Under the pieces are notes generated by a model, which saw only the letters and a program-made list of their open reading frames with translations, searched no databases and was not told where the DNA came from. This document shows positions 25,120-32,903 of a stretch of DNA of 64,000 bases, piece by piece. Positions within the stretch are counted from its first letter, which is position 1. Each line of letters opens with the position of its first letter. A program made the position numbers and the translations under genes. The DNA comes from JBGTSJ01 sp041940305 (GTDB lineage: Bacteria > Planctomycetota > Planctomycetia > Planctomycetales > Planctomycetaceae): positions 1 through 64,000 of the forward strand of contig JBGTSJ010000007.1 of assembly GCA_041940305.1 (NCBI GenBank), read 5' to 3'.

Positions 25120-26388
25120 TCAAATCGTCCCGCCGTACACGGCGCCATCGCCGAGGATCTCCTCGATTCGCAGCAACTGGTTGTACTTGCAGATCCGGTC
25201 GGTGCGGCTGGCGGAGCCGGTCTTGATCTGCCCCGTCCCCAGCGCGACCGCCAGGTCGGCGATCGTTGTGTCTTCCGTTTCTCCCGACCGGTGGCTCATC
25301 ACGGCTGTGTAACCGTTGCGGTAGGCGAGCTGGACGGCGTTGATGGTCTCCGTCAGGGTGCCGATCTGATTGACCTTCACGAGGATGCTGTTGGCGATCC
25401 CCTTGTCGATCCCTTCCTGCAGCCGCGTGACGTTGGTGACGAACAGGTCATCCCCGACGAGCTGGCAGCGGTCGCCGATCCGGTCGGAGAGCAGCTTCCA
25501 GCCTTCCCAGTCGTCCTCAGAGCAGCCGTCCTCGATCGAGCAGACCGGGTACTTCTTGACCCAGCCTTCGAGCATGTCCACGACGCCGCCGGCGTCCATC
25601 TTCTTGCCCTCGATCGTGTAGGTCTTCGACTTCGCGTCATACAGCTCCGTGCAGGCGCAGTCGAAGGCGATCTTCACCTGGTCCCCCGGCTTGTAGCCGG
25701 CCTTCTCGATGGCCGTCATGATCACCTCGATCGCCGCGTCGCTGCTCTCCAGCTCCGGCGCGAAGCCCCCCTCATCGCCGACGGCCGTGCTCATCCCCTT
25801 GTCGGCGAGCACCTTCTTCAGGCTGTGGAAGATCTCGGTGCCGCAGCGGAGGGCGTCGCTGAAGGTCTCGAATCCCAGCGGCATGACCATGAATTCCTGC
25901 AGGTCGATCTTGTTGTTGGCGTGCGCGCCGCCGTTGATGATGTTCATCATCGGCGCCGGCAAACGGTTCGCCCCGACCCCTCCCAGGTAGCGGAACAGCG
26001 GCAGGTAGCTGACCCGCGCCCCCGCATGGGCCGCCGCCAGCGAGCAGGCGAGGATGGCGTTGGCTCCCAGCCGCGACTTGTTGGGCGTGCCGTCGCACTC
26101 CAGCATCACGCGGTCGATCTCGGCCTGGTTCGTGACGTCCAGGTCGATCAGCACGTCGGCCAGGTCCTCGTTGACGTGGGCGACCGCCTTCTCGACCCCC
26201 TTGCCGAGATACCGCTTCTTGTCCCCGTCCCGCAGCTCGCACGCCTCATGAGCCCCCGTGCTCGCCCCGCTCGGCACCGCCGCCCGGCCCACGGTCCCGT
26301 CCTCGACCTCGATATCGACCTCCACGGTCGGGTTGCCGCGGCTGTCCAGAATCTGCCGTCCGCGAACGGCCGTAATCGCCATGCTCAT
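25120..26388 (-). CDS. eno: Enolase
   Basis: Glycolytic phosphopyruvate hydratase: 2-phosphoglycerate to phosphoenolpyruvate; also a degradosome partner in some bacteria. Conserved features are ILDSRGNPTVEVD, the substrate-loop PSGASTGAHEA, GDEGGFAP, the metal aspartate/glutamate sites FDCACTE, SIEDG and LVGDDLFVTN, the catalytic lysine in SILVKVNQIGTLTE, and SHRSGETEDTTIADLAV with QIKTGSASRTDR. The length is 422 aa, the ATG at 26388 (MSMAITAVRG) or at the next in-frame Met is the start. The sequence is complete with no missing key residues. Confidence 0.97.
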   Translation of the reverse strand: MSMAITAVRGRQILDSRGNPTVEVDIEVEDGTVGRAAVPSGASTGAHEACELRDGDKKRYLGKGVEKAVAHVNEDLADVLIDLDVTNQAEIDRVMLECDGTPNKSRLGANAILACSLAAAHAGARVSYLPLFRYLGGVGANRLPAPMMNIINGGAHANNKIDLQEFMVMPLGFETFSDALRCGTEIFHSLKKVLADKGMSTAVGDEGGFAPELESSDAAIEVIMTAIEKAGYKPGDQVKIAFDCACTELYDAKSKTYTIEGKKMDAGGVVDMLEGWVKKYPVCSIEDGCSEDDWEGWKLLSDRIGDRCQLVGDDLFVTNVTRLQEGIDKGIANSILVKVNQIGTLTETINAVQLAYRNGYTAVMSHRSGETEDTTIADLAVALGTGQIKTGSASRTDRICKYNQLLRIEEILGDGAVYGGTI

Positions 26389-26431
26389 GGTGGGTCGTCG
26401 GTGCTCGGTTGTCGGTAATCGGTGGGCTTGT

Positions 26432-26467
26432 CAGAAACCCGGTTTCTCCGAAGAAACCGGGTTTCTG
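26432..26467. repeat. Perfect 36-bp palindrome (AGAAACCCGGTTTCT repeat)
   Basis: A 16-base arm CAGAAACCCGGTTTCT and its exact complement around the loop CCGA, in the spacer between divergent eno and the TetR gene. A degraded copy is at 22360-22394. It is a repeat family rather than a site specific to this spacer, though it could act as a hairpin. Confidence 0.85.
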
Positions 26468-26637
26468 CAGCGTGGTTTGTGAGTTTCGCCGGCCGATTTG
26501 TAGCGGAGAACGCCCCCGCTGCCAACTGCGGGTCCGCTCTACAACCGGGAAGCAAGGAGGCACCCCTTCGAAGTTTTGGTGCAGCAACGCTGAGTTTCGG
26601 ACAGACCATTGATTTCCTGAAACCGGCTCAATTCCGC

Positions 26638-26652
26638 GTGAGTATTACTCAC
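26638..26652. promoter_or_regulatory. Probable TetR operator, perfect 15-bp palindrome abutting the start codon
   Basis: GTGAGTATTACTCAC is a perfect palindrome about one central T and ends at the base before the ATG of the TetR gene. Size, symmetry and place fit autorepression by the regulator encoded next to it. Confidence 0.65.
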
Positions 26653-27243
26653 ATGAAATCAGTGCGACGTTACCAGCAGTCAGCTAGAGCGGAGTCCGCT
26701 GCAGCGACCGGGGCTCGTATCGTCGAGGCGTTCCTCATGCGACTCAACGAGCAATGGTACGACGAGATCACACTGGATCAGGTCGCCATAGACGCCTCCG
26801 TAACGGTGCAGACCATCGTGCGGCGTTTTGGAGGCAAAGCCGGGCTGCTCGGCGAGGCAATTCGAGAAATGATTCGCCGCGCCGGGGAACGTCGTGCCGC
26901 TCCGCCGGGCGACCTGAATCAACTCGTCCGAAATCTGGTTGCCGACTATGAGGGGACCGGTGACACGATCATCCGATTACTTGCCGTTGAAGGACGGAAC
27001 GCGGTGCTTCACGAATTCCTCACGCATGCACGCGGCCGGCATCGTGACTGGATCGCGAAGGCGTTTGCAGATGATTTGGAACTGCTCGATGCGGCAGCGC
27101 GGCAGGCAACTCTTGACTCGCTGGTCGTCGCCACCGACGTCTACACATGGAAGCTGCTGCGCCGCGACATGGGTCGCTCCGTGGGTGCGGCTCGGGCTGC
27201 AATCAGCGGGATGATCCGCTCGACACTCGCCGCCTCGAAATAG
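26653..27243 (+). CDS. TetR/AcrR-family transcriptional regulator
   Basis: One-component repressor. The N-terminal helix-turn-helix region is GARIVEAFLMRLNEQWYDEI / TLDQVAIDASVTVQTIVRRFGGKAGLLGEAIREM, matching the TetR pattern of a three-helix DNA-binding domain; the rest (residues about 75-196) is the variable ligand-binding/dimerisation domain. The start at 26653 (MKSVRRYQQ) is chosen because upstream codons in frame are non-coding repeat and because a perfect palindrome ends right before it. The esterase fusion gene begins 22 bp after its stop on the same strand and is the obvious co-regulated target. Ligand unknown. Confidence 0.88.
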   Translation: MKSVRRYQQSARAESAAATGARIVEAFLMRLNEQWYDEITLDQVAIDASVTVQTIVRRFGGKAGLLGEAIREMIRRAGERRAAPPGDLNQLVRNLVADYEGTGDTIIRLLAVEGRNAVLHEFLTHARGRHRDWIAKAFADDLELLDAAARQATLDSLVVATDVYTWKLLRRDMGRSVGAARAAISGMIRSTLAASK

Positions 27244-27265
27244 TTGCTGCAGGGAACGCGCCTGA

Positions 27266-29356
27266 ATGCACCAACGCAAATCTCCTCAGAGCGCAAAAGT
27301 GTTCATCATTATCGGAGGAATTCTCATGTCATGTCTGGCCTGTTGCGGTGGTCCCTTGCTGCTTCTGGGACTCCTCGCCTCTGATGCTGAACCACAGCCG
27401 TATGAAGTGAAGCGGAGCGATATCGAACACGGCAAGATCGAACTGATCGAATACGAGTCCAAGACCGTCGGCGCAACACGGCCGGTGGCCGTCTACACGC
27501 CGCCGGGCTACTCGAAACACAACGAGTACCCTGTCCTTTACTTGCTCCACGGCTTGGGAGACGTGGAAACGGGCTGGTCGCAGTTGGGAGCCGCCGAAGT
27601 CATCCTGGACAACCTGATCGCCGACGGTAAGGCGGTCCCAATGGTCGTCGTCATGCCCAATGGCCGGGCCGGGAAAGACGTGACGGCTAAAAGCGATTTC
27701 TTCAAGCAGCTCGACGCCTTTGGGGCATTCGAGAACGACCTGCTGAATGACCTGATGCCCTTCATCGAGAAGACTTACTCCGTGAGAGCGGACCGCGATG
27801 GACGTGCGCTGGCGGGATTGTCGATGGGCGCGATTCAGTCCTTGAAGATTGGCCTAAAGCATCTGGACGAGTTCGCTTGGATCGGTGCTTTCTCCGGCGA
27901 TATCCCAGGCAAGGACATTCCTGACCCTGACGCCGCAGCCGAGCGACTCCGGCTGTTCTGGCTTTCTGTCGGCGACAAAGATGGGTTTCGCAATAACGTT
28001 GAGGCATTGCACAGCTACCTGGAGGAGAAGAATGTTCCCCACGTTTATCACATCAATGGCGGTGGACACGAGTGGCGAGTCTGGAAGGAAAACCTGTACC
28101 AGTTCGCCCCGTTGTTGTTCCGGGATATCACTGGTACGTGGAAGGTGAAAGCCGAGGTTGCTGGCCAAACCGGCGAGGCTGTTTTCACTCTCAGGCAGGA
28201 CGGTGACAAGATCATCGGCAAGTACATGGGGTTGTTGGGCGAGCAGGACGTGAGCGGCACCGTTACAGGCGATAAGGTCAAGTTTGGGTTCCACGTCGAC
28301 CAGGGCGAAGTCCGCTACACCGGCATGATTGACAAGGGCTTCATGAATGGAGAAGTGAAGTACGCCGAATTGGAAGGTGAGTGGACCGCCAGGCGCGAAA
28401 CGGGAAAGGACAATGACGAGACGGCGACTGGCAGTGAATCGTCAATCGGCATCGAGAAGACGACCTTTCATTACGCTACGAGGGATACGCAACAGCTTCA
28501 TCTCGACCGGATCGTGGACACCTCGGTGAGTGTGGCGGGCAAGCGGCCTGTCATGATCTTCTCCGTGGGTGGAGGGTGGGAAAGTGGCGCGCGGGACGAT
28601 CAGGGAATTCAACCGTTCCTCAACCGCTTTGCGTCAGCGGGATACACGGTGGTGTCCATCGACTACCGCCTCGGCATCAAGATTGCCAAAGCTAACGGGG
28701 AGATGACCGCGGACAATGGAACGGCAATGTACCTCCGCGCCATCGAATGGGGCGTGGAGGACCTGTTCGATGCCACATCCTTCGTGCTGGAGCACGCTGA
28801 CGAGTGGAACATCGACCAAGACCAGATTGTAATCGTGGGCGGAAGTGCAGGAGCTACCAACTCGCTCGTTGCGGAGTTCAACGTCGCCAACGACACAGAG
28901 CTGGCCCGCGCCCACCTTCCGCAGGACTTTCGGTATGCAGGCGTCATTTCTATGGCTGGTGCGTTCTGGTTGAAGGCCAATACACCGCTCGAGTTCAAAT
29001 CGAAACCAGCGCCGATTCTGTTCTTCCACGGCGCAAAGGACCAATTGGTCACCTATGACGAGTTCCAGGGAGCCTTCTCGGGCTACGGACCCGCCTACTA
29101 CTGTCGCAAGTTCCGCGGCCCGGAGTACCCGAAGTGGTTCGTCGATTACCCGGAAGGGGACCACATCGTGGCGGCCACCCCGACCATCGACGGTTGGCAC
29201 GAGATGCAGGCATTTCTTGATAGATTGGTCAATGAACGTCAGCAGATTTCCGGGCACACCGTCGAAGAGGCCATCACTCCAAAGACCTTCGGCAACTTCT
29301 TGAAACTCCGACTCGAACGTTCGTCAACAGCATCAGAAGATGACGGTGAGCAGTAG
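27266..29356 (+). CDS. Exported two-hydrolase fusion: esterase D-like domain, small beta domain, second alpha/beta hydrolase
   Basis: The 696-residue protein starts with a hydrophobic signal/anchor (KVFIIIGGILMSCLACCGG...LLLLGLLAS). Domain 1 (about 45-285) is esterase D/feruloyl esterase-like: YLLHGLGDVETGW, nucleophile elbow GLSMGA, acid near SVGDKDG and histidine in NGGGHEW. Residues about 290-375 form a small beta-rich domain (ITGTWKVKAEVAGQTGEAVF...GEWTARR). Domain 2 (about 400-670) is a second alpha/beta hydrolase with GGGWESGARD, GGSAGA, FFHGAKDQLV and GDHIV. An alternative start at 27326 has GGAGGA eight bases upstream but would shorten the signal. Base composition looks clearly less GC-rich than the neighbours, suggesting transfer together with the TetR gene. 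Substrate unknown. Confidence 0.8.
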   Translation: MHQRKSPQSAKVFIIIGGILMSCLACCGGPLLLLGLLASDAEPQPYEVKRSDIEHGKIELIEYESKTVGATRPVAVYTPPGYSKHNEYPVLYLLHGLGDVETGWSQLGAAEVILDNLIADGKAVPMVVVMPNGRAGKDVTAKSDFFKQLDAFGAFENDLLNDLMPFIEKTYSVRADRDGRALAGLSMGAIQSLKIGLKHLDEFAWIGAFSGDIPGKDIPDPDAAAERLRLFWLSVGDKDGFRNNVEALHSYLEEKNVPHVYHINGGGHEWRVWKENLYQFAPLLFRDITGTWKVKAEVAGQTGEAVFTLRQDGDKIIGKYMGLLGEQDVSGTVTGDKVKFGFHVDQGEVRYTGMIDKGFMNGEVKYAELEGEWTARRETGKDNDETATGSESSIGIEKTTFHYATRDTQQLHLDRIVDTSVSVAGKRPVMIFSVGGGWESGARDDQGIQPFLNRFASAGYTVVSIDYRLGIKIAKANGEMTADNGTAMYLRAIEWGVEDLFDATSFVLEHADEWNIDQDQIVIVGGSAGATNSLVAEFNVANDTELARAHLPQDFRYAGVISMAGAFWLKANTPLEFKSKPAPILFFHGAKDQLVTYDEFQGAFSGYGPAYYCRKFRGPEYPKWFVDYPEGDHIVAATPTIDGWHEMQAFLDRLVNERQQISGHTVEEAITPKTFGNFLKLRLERSSTASEDDGEQ

Positions 29357-29407
29357 CGCGACTCTGCAACAGGCGTCCTTGCGTCGGGCATAGCGACCCT
29401 CCGTACC

Positions 29408-31222
29408 TCAGCGGCTCTGCGTCAGAACTCCTTCCGACTGAGTAGCCCGCCGTCCCCCCAACTCGGGCGATGCCGCCACGTCGTCCTGCAGTGCTTCCGC
29501 CGCGGCCCGCAGGACGTCCAGTTCGTTCACGGCGGCCCGCGCCTCTGCACATGCTCGTTCGACGTCCGGGAAGAGGCCGACCGCCAGTTGACGTTGCACC
29601 AGTTCTCCTGCGAGCGCGTGCACTTCCTGCTTGAGACCGCGGCGGAGGCGGCGGACGAAGGCCATCAGGAGGAGGGCGGACCAGAGGAGCAGGAAGAGGA
29701 TGGCGGGCCAGTAGAAGTCGGAGGTGAGCAGAGGCTGGCCGTCGAGCCAGGAGTCGACGAAGAAGTTCCGGCCGACGCGGTAGAGGATGAAGCCGAGGTA
29801 CAGGGTGAACGCGATCTCGTAGAACGCCCGCACCCACCATTTGGAGTTCCGCTCCGCGAGGCGGCCGATGAGGTCGTCGATGCGGCGGCCGGCGTCGCCG
29901 AGGAAGTCCTGCTCGACGTCCGCCGCGCGGCCGCGGAGCTGCGTCAGCGAATGGCCGCCCCCCAGCGACAGGCCGGCCGAGCGGATGTGACCCTGGATCA
30001 CTAGTTCCGTCTCACGGAGCAATGAGTCATCAAGGCAGAACGCGCCTTCCAGTTTCTCTTCGGCTGTGCGCTCGTCCCGCTTGCTCGTCAGCCAGCGGCT
30101 CCCCTGCACGGCCCCGACGAGCGCCATCTGGGCCGCACTCCGGGCGCGATACAGGCTGAACGACGTCAGCAGCGCTCCCAGCCCCTGCCACACGCGCAGC
30201 AGGGCCGAGAACGGGCTGAACCCCCACGTGTCGGCGACGGCCGCCATCAGCCGCCGCTCCCACAGATGACGGCTGCCGAGCAGCTCCCGCTGCAGCTTCG
30301 TCGCCAGCTTCTCGCGGATCGCTCCCTGCTGATGCGCGAGCGCCGTCTCCAGCGGCACCAGGTCGTCCACCCGCGCCGACAGCGTACGGTCGCAGCGCTC
30401 CAGCGATCCGCACAACAGGTCCACCACGTTCGCGCGGCGGATCCGCATGCGTTCTGAGGCCGCGAGTTGCGTGGTGAGCAGGTCCTGCAGTCGGGCCAGG
30501 TCGCCGCTCGGCCGCTGTCCGGCCTGCTGCTCCTTAAGGCCGCGGACGGAGTCGATGAAGAACACATCCGGAATCTCGTAATGCTCGCGGAGCTGTCGCC
30601 GCCAGTCTTCGCGGATGTCCTCATCGAGGTCGGCGTGCGTCTGCACGAACACCAGCCGGCAGCCGGCTGCGGCCTGCCCCAGCTCATCGGCGACACGAGC
30701 GGAGCGGTACTTCTGCTGTGTCGAGACATACACCAGCACGTCGCAGTAGGGGAGCAGTGCGTGCAGCCGGGCGAGATTGCTGCCGGCGGTCTCGGCCTCG
30801 TTCGTATCCGGATCGGGACAATCCAGAATCACCAGGTCCCGCAGCACATCCGTCTCGCGGCGGACGACGTCGAAGTCCTCCAGCGGCAGACCGAGGGCCT
30901 CCAGGTGCGTCTTGGGGTGGGCGATGAGGATCGGCTTCGTCGTCGTGGGGCGTTCGCGCCCGGTGCGCGTGCACTCCTCGCCGACGATCGCATTCACCAG
31001 CGAACTCTTCCCCGTTCCCGTCCCGCCAAACGTGGCCGCCACGATGGGCGCCTCCAGCCGCACGCGCAAAGCATCCACTCGCGACAACGTTCGCCCCACC
31101 AGCGCCTGCGCTTCCTTGAGCGGTTGCCACGCCGTCTCGCGCCGCGACCACTCGGTGGCGCGCGCCGTCAACGCATCCATCCGCGCCAGCATCTCCAACT
31201 GAATCAACTGCGGTTCGGACAT
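29408..31222 (-). CDS. Dynamin-like / GTPase-domain membrane protein 1
   Basis: A large GTPase of the YdjA/dynamin-like kind. The G domain shows G1 FGGTGTGKSSLVNAIVG, a threonine-rich switch (RPTTTKPI), G3 ILDCPDPDTNE and G4-like FVQTHADLDED. A helical middle follows, then two membrane helices (AFYEIAFTLYLGFILYRVG and YWPAILFLLLWSALLLMAFV) and a C-terminal helical tail. The start at 31222 (MSEPQLIQ) is chosen because the upstream 21 codons run through a family B repeat. 604 aa. It is the last gene of a group that begins with another large GTPase at 34853; bacterial dynamins often work as pairs. Role probably in membrane remodelling, not proven. Confidence 0.82.
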   Translation of the reverse strand: MSEPQLIQLEMLARMDALTARATEWSRRETAWQPLKEAQALVGRTLSRVDALRVRLEAPIVAATFGGTGTGKSSLVNAIVGEECTRTGRERPTTTKPILIAHPKTHLEALGLPLEDFDVVRRETDVLRDLVILDCPDPDTNEAETAGSNLARLHALLPYCDVLVYVSTQQKYRSARVADELGQAAAGCRLVFVQTHADLDEDIREDWRRQLREHYEIPDVFFIDSVRGLKEQQAGQRPSGDLARLQDLLTTQLAASERMRIRRANVVDLLCGSLERCDRTLSARVDDLVPLETALAHQQGAIREKLATKLQRELLGSRHLWERRLMAAVADTWGFSPFSALLRVWQGLGALLTSFSLYRARSAAQMALVGAVQGSRWLTSKRDERTAEEKLEGAFCLDDSLLRETELVIQGHIRSAGLSLGGGHSLTQLRGRAADVEQDFLGDAGRRIDDLIGRLAERNSKWWVRAFYEIAFTLYLGFILYRVGRNFFVDSWLDGQPLLTSDFYWPAILFLLLWSALLLMAFVRRLRRGLKQEVHALAGELVQRQLAVGLFPDVERACAEARAAVNELDVLRAAAEALQDDVAASPELGGRRATQSEGVLTQSR

Positions 31223-31235
31223 GTGACGGAGAGAT

Positions 31236-31267
31236 TGAACAGGAGGAAACAGAGGGAACGGAGGAGC
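31236..31267. repeat. Family B purine-rich repeat arm
   Basis: TTGAACAGGAGGAAACAGAG followed by GGAACGGAGGA, just upstream of GTPase 1. It matches the arms at 3489 and 6777. Confidence 0.6.
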
Positions 31268-31286
31268 AATACGTCGGCGACTCAAT

Positions 31287-31628
31287 TCAGTTTAGCCCCG
31301 GTCCATCGGACGGGGCTTCTATTCCAGTCATGTCGGTTGCGATCGAACCTCGACGCCTAATCCCGATGAATCCCCCGATCGATCCGATCAACCCTCCGAC
31401 CAGCGCGGCCATTGAGAATGCCGTGACCGTATCGAGTGAAACTCGAAACAGACTTCGCCGCATCATGTGCAGCGCATCGATTACCGTCATCTCGGGGCGG
31501 CGAGTCAACACTCCAATCAGCGTCCCGATGAGAAAGAGCACGCAGATCCCAAGTACTGCGCCAATCACCAGATAACGCAGTGAGCGACTTCGGTCGAAAG
31601 TAGCGGGCATTTCAATGCGCTCAGACAT
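31287..31628 (-). CDS. Small membrane protein, 113 aa
   Basis: Starts MSERIEMPATFDRSR at an ATG at 31628. Two membrane helices are evident: YLVIGAVLGICVLFLIGTLIGVL and FSMAALVGGLIGSIGGFIGI, separated by an amphipathic segment. No catalytic motif. It is encoded between GTPase 1 and the EamA transporter on the same strand (65 bp before GTPase 1), so it may contribute to the same membrane assembly. Coding status is moderately supported by hydrophobic pattern and lack of a better frame. Confidence 0.55.
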   Translation of the reverse strand: MSERIEMPATFDRSRSLRYLVIGAVLGICVLFLIGTLIGVLTRRPEMTVIDALHMMRRSLFRVSLDTVTAFSMAALVGGLIGSIGGFIGIRRRGSIATDMTGIEAPSDGPGLN

Positions 31629-31775
31629 GCACATCGGACGTAGGTTGCGACATCATCCAGTTTGTCGTCCTCACATCAACAATCGCAATCCCGAATCTCT
31701 CTTCGTTCCCTTGGCGGCCTTCTGTAACCGCCTTTCTTTGTCCTCCTCTGTGCCACCGTGTCTTTGTGTCAGCCT

Positions 31776-32672
31776 TCACGCCAGCGCCACCAGCACGGCG
31801 ATCAGCAGCAGCACCGCTCCCGTCAGCCGGAACGCCAGCGTCCGCGTCGAGTGACGACCCTCCGGGCTCCGCGCCAGCCGTCCCAGCCACCACGCCAGCA
31901 GCACCGACCACAACCCGCGCAGCGCGTACACGATGTTCACTCGCGTCGCGTCCCCGAAGCGGCCCAGCGAGTACGACATGCTCACCGCCTGCGTCGCCAT
32001 CAGCAGCGACGTCACCGCCAGCGGCCACGCGGCCTCCATCTCCCGTACGCGCGACGGCCGGTCGGACCACGGCAGCAGGCCGCACGAGATCAGCCCCATG
32101 CACACGAACATCGTCGCCAGAAACGGCGCCGCCCCGTGCCTGCGGCCGTAGATCTGCAGGGCGATGTCGAACAGCGAGAGCGCGGCCGCCGCGATGATCG
32201 CCAGTCCGATCGAAACCGCGACCCGCCGCGGCGACACCTTATGTCCGGCCGGCGCCGCACCGACCTGGATGACACCGACTCCCATCGCCGCCAGCACCGA
32301 CGCAATCCACACCGGCACGCCGATTGGCGTGTCGGTCAGCCACGCGCCAAGCGCCGCGACCATGATGATCTTCACTCCCAGCACCGGTGTCGCGAGAGAG
32401 ACGTCCCCGTACTGGAACGCCAGGAACGTGCACAACTGCCCGATCACGAACAGCGATCCGACCGCCGCCGCAAGGCCCCATTCGGCCGTCGGCAGAAACT
32501 CGCCGCGCGCAGCACCGATGCTGCCCCACATCGCCGCCAGGCAGATGTTGGAGTAAGCCGCGTTGGAAAACGGACTGACCCCCCGCACGCCCGCGGCCTT
32601 GGAGGTCATGGCGGCGAACACGAAGACGATGCTGGAGAACAGCGGCAGCAGGAGGTGGGCGGAATTGGACAA
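31776..32672 (-). CDS. EamA/DMT-superfamily transporter
   Basis: Drug/metabolite transporter family protein with about ten membrane helices in two EamA halves (residues about 1-140 and 150-298). The first half contains FQYGDVSLATPVLGVKIIMVAALGAWL and the second SYSLGRFGDATRVNIVYALRGLWSVLLAWWLG, both typical of the EamA repeat. It imports or exports small molecules, which is not predictable. The start is a TTG at 32672, as no ATG is available before the first helix. 298 aa is normal. It lies between the two dynamin-like GTPases on the same strand. Confidence 0.82.
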   Translation of the reverse strand: MSNSAHLLLPLFSSIVFVFAAMTSKAAGVRGVSPFSNAAYSNICLAAMWGSIGAARGEFLPTAEWGLAAAVGSLFVIGQLCTFLAFQYGDVSLATPVLGVKIIMVAALGAWLTDTPIGVPVWIASVLAAMGVGVIQVGAAPAGHKVSPRRVAVSIGLAIIAAAALSLFDIALQIYGRRHGAAPFLATMFVCMGLISCGLLPWSDRPSRVREMEAAWPLAVTSLLMATQAVSMSYSLGRFGDATRVNIVYALRGLWSVLLAWWLGRLARSPEGRHSTRTLAFRLTGAVLLLIAVLVALA

Positions 32673-32903
32673 TTCGGCAACCAGACGTCGTCTCTCCGGA
32701 ATTCAAGAATCAACAAGCGTGAACAGCGCGTCCCGTCCCCGACGTTCATCCCGCATGCTCGGGAGTCGGAGAGCGGCCGTAAAAACAGGTTCGCGCCATT
32801 CCGCCAGTTGGGGCGTCCTTCATGGACTACTCCCTGCGTCTGGGCGCCTGCGCGTCAGTGTTCCGAGGCGGCGTCGCGCTTTGCTGCTTTCGTTCTTCCC
32901 TGT

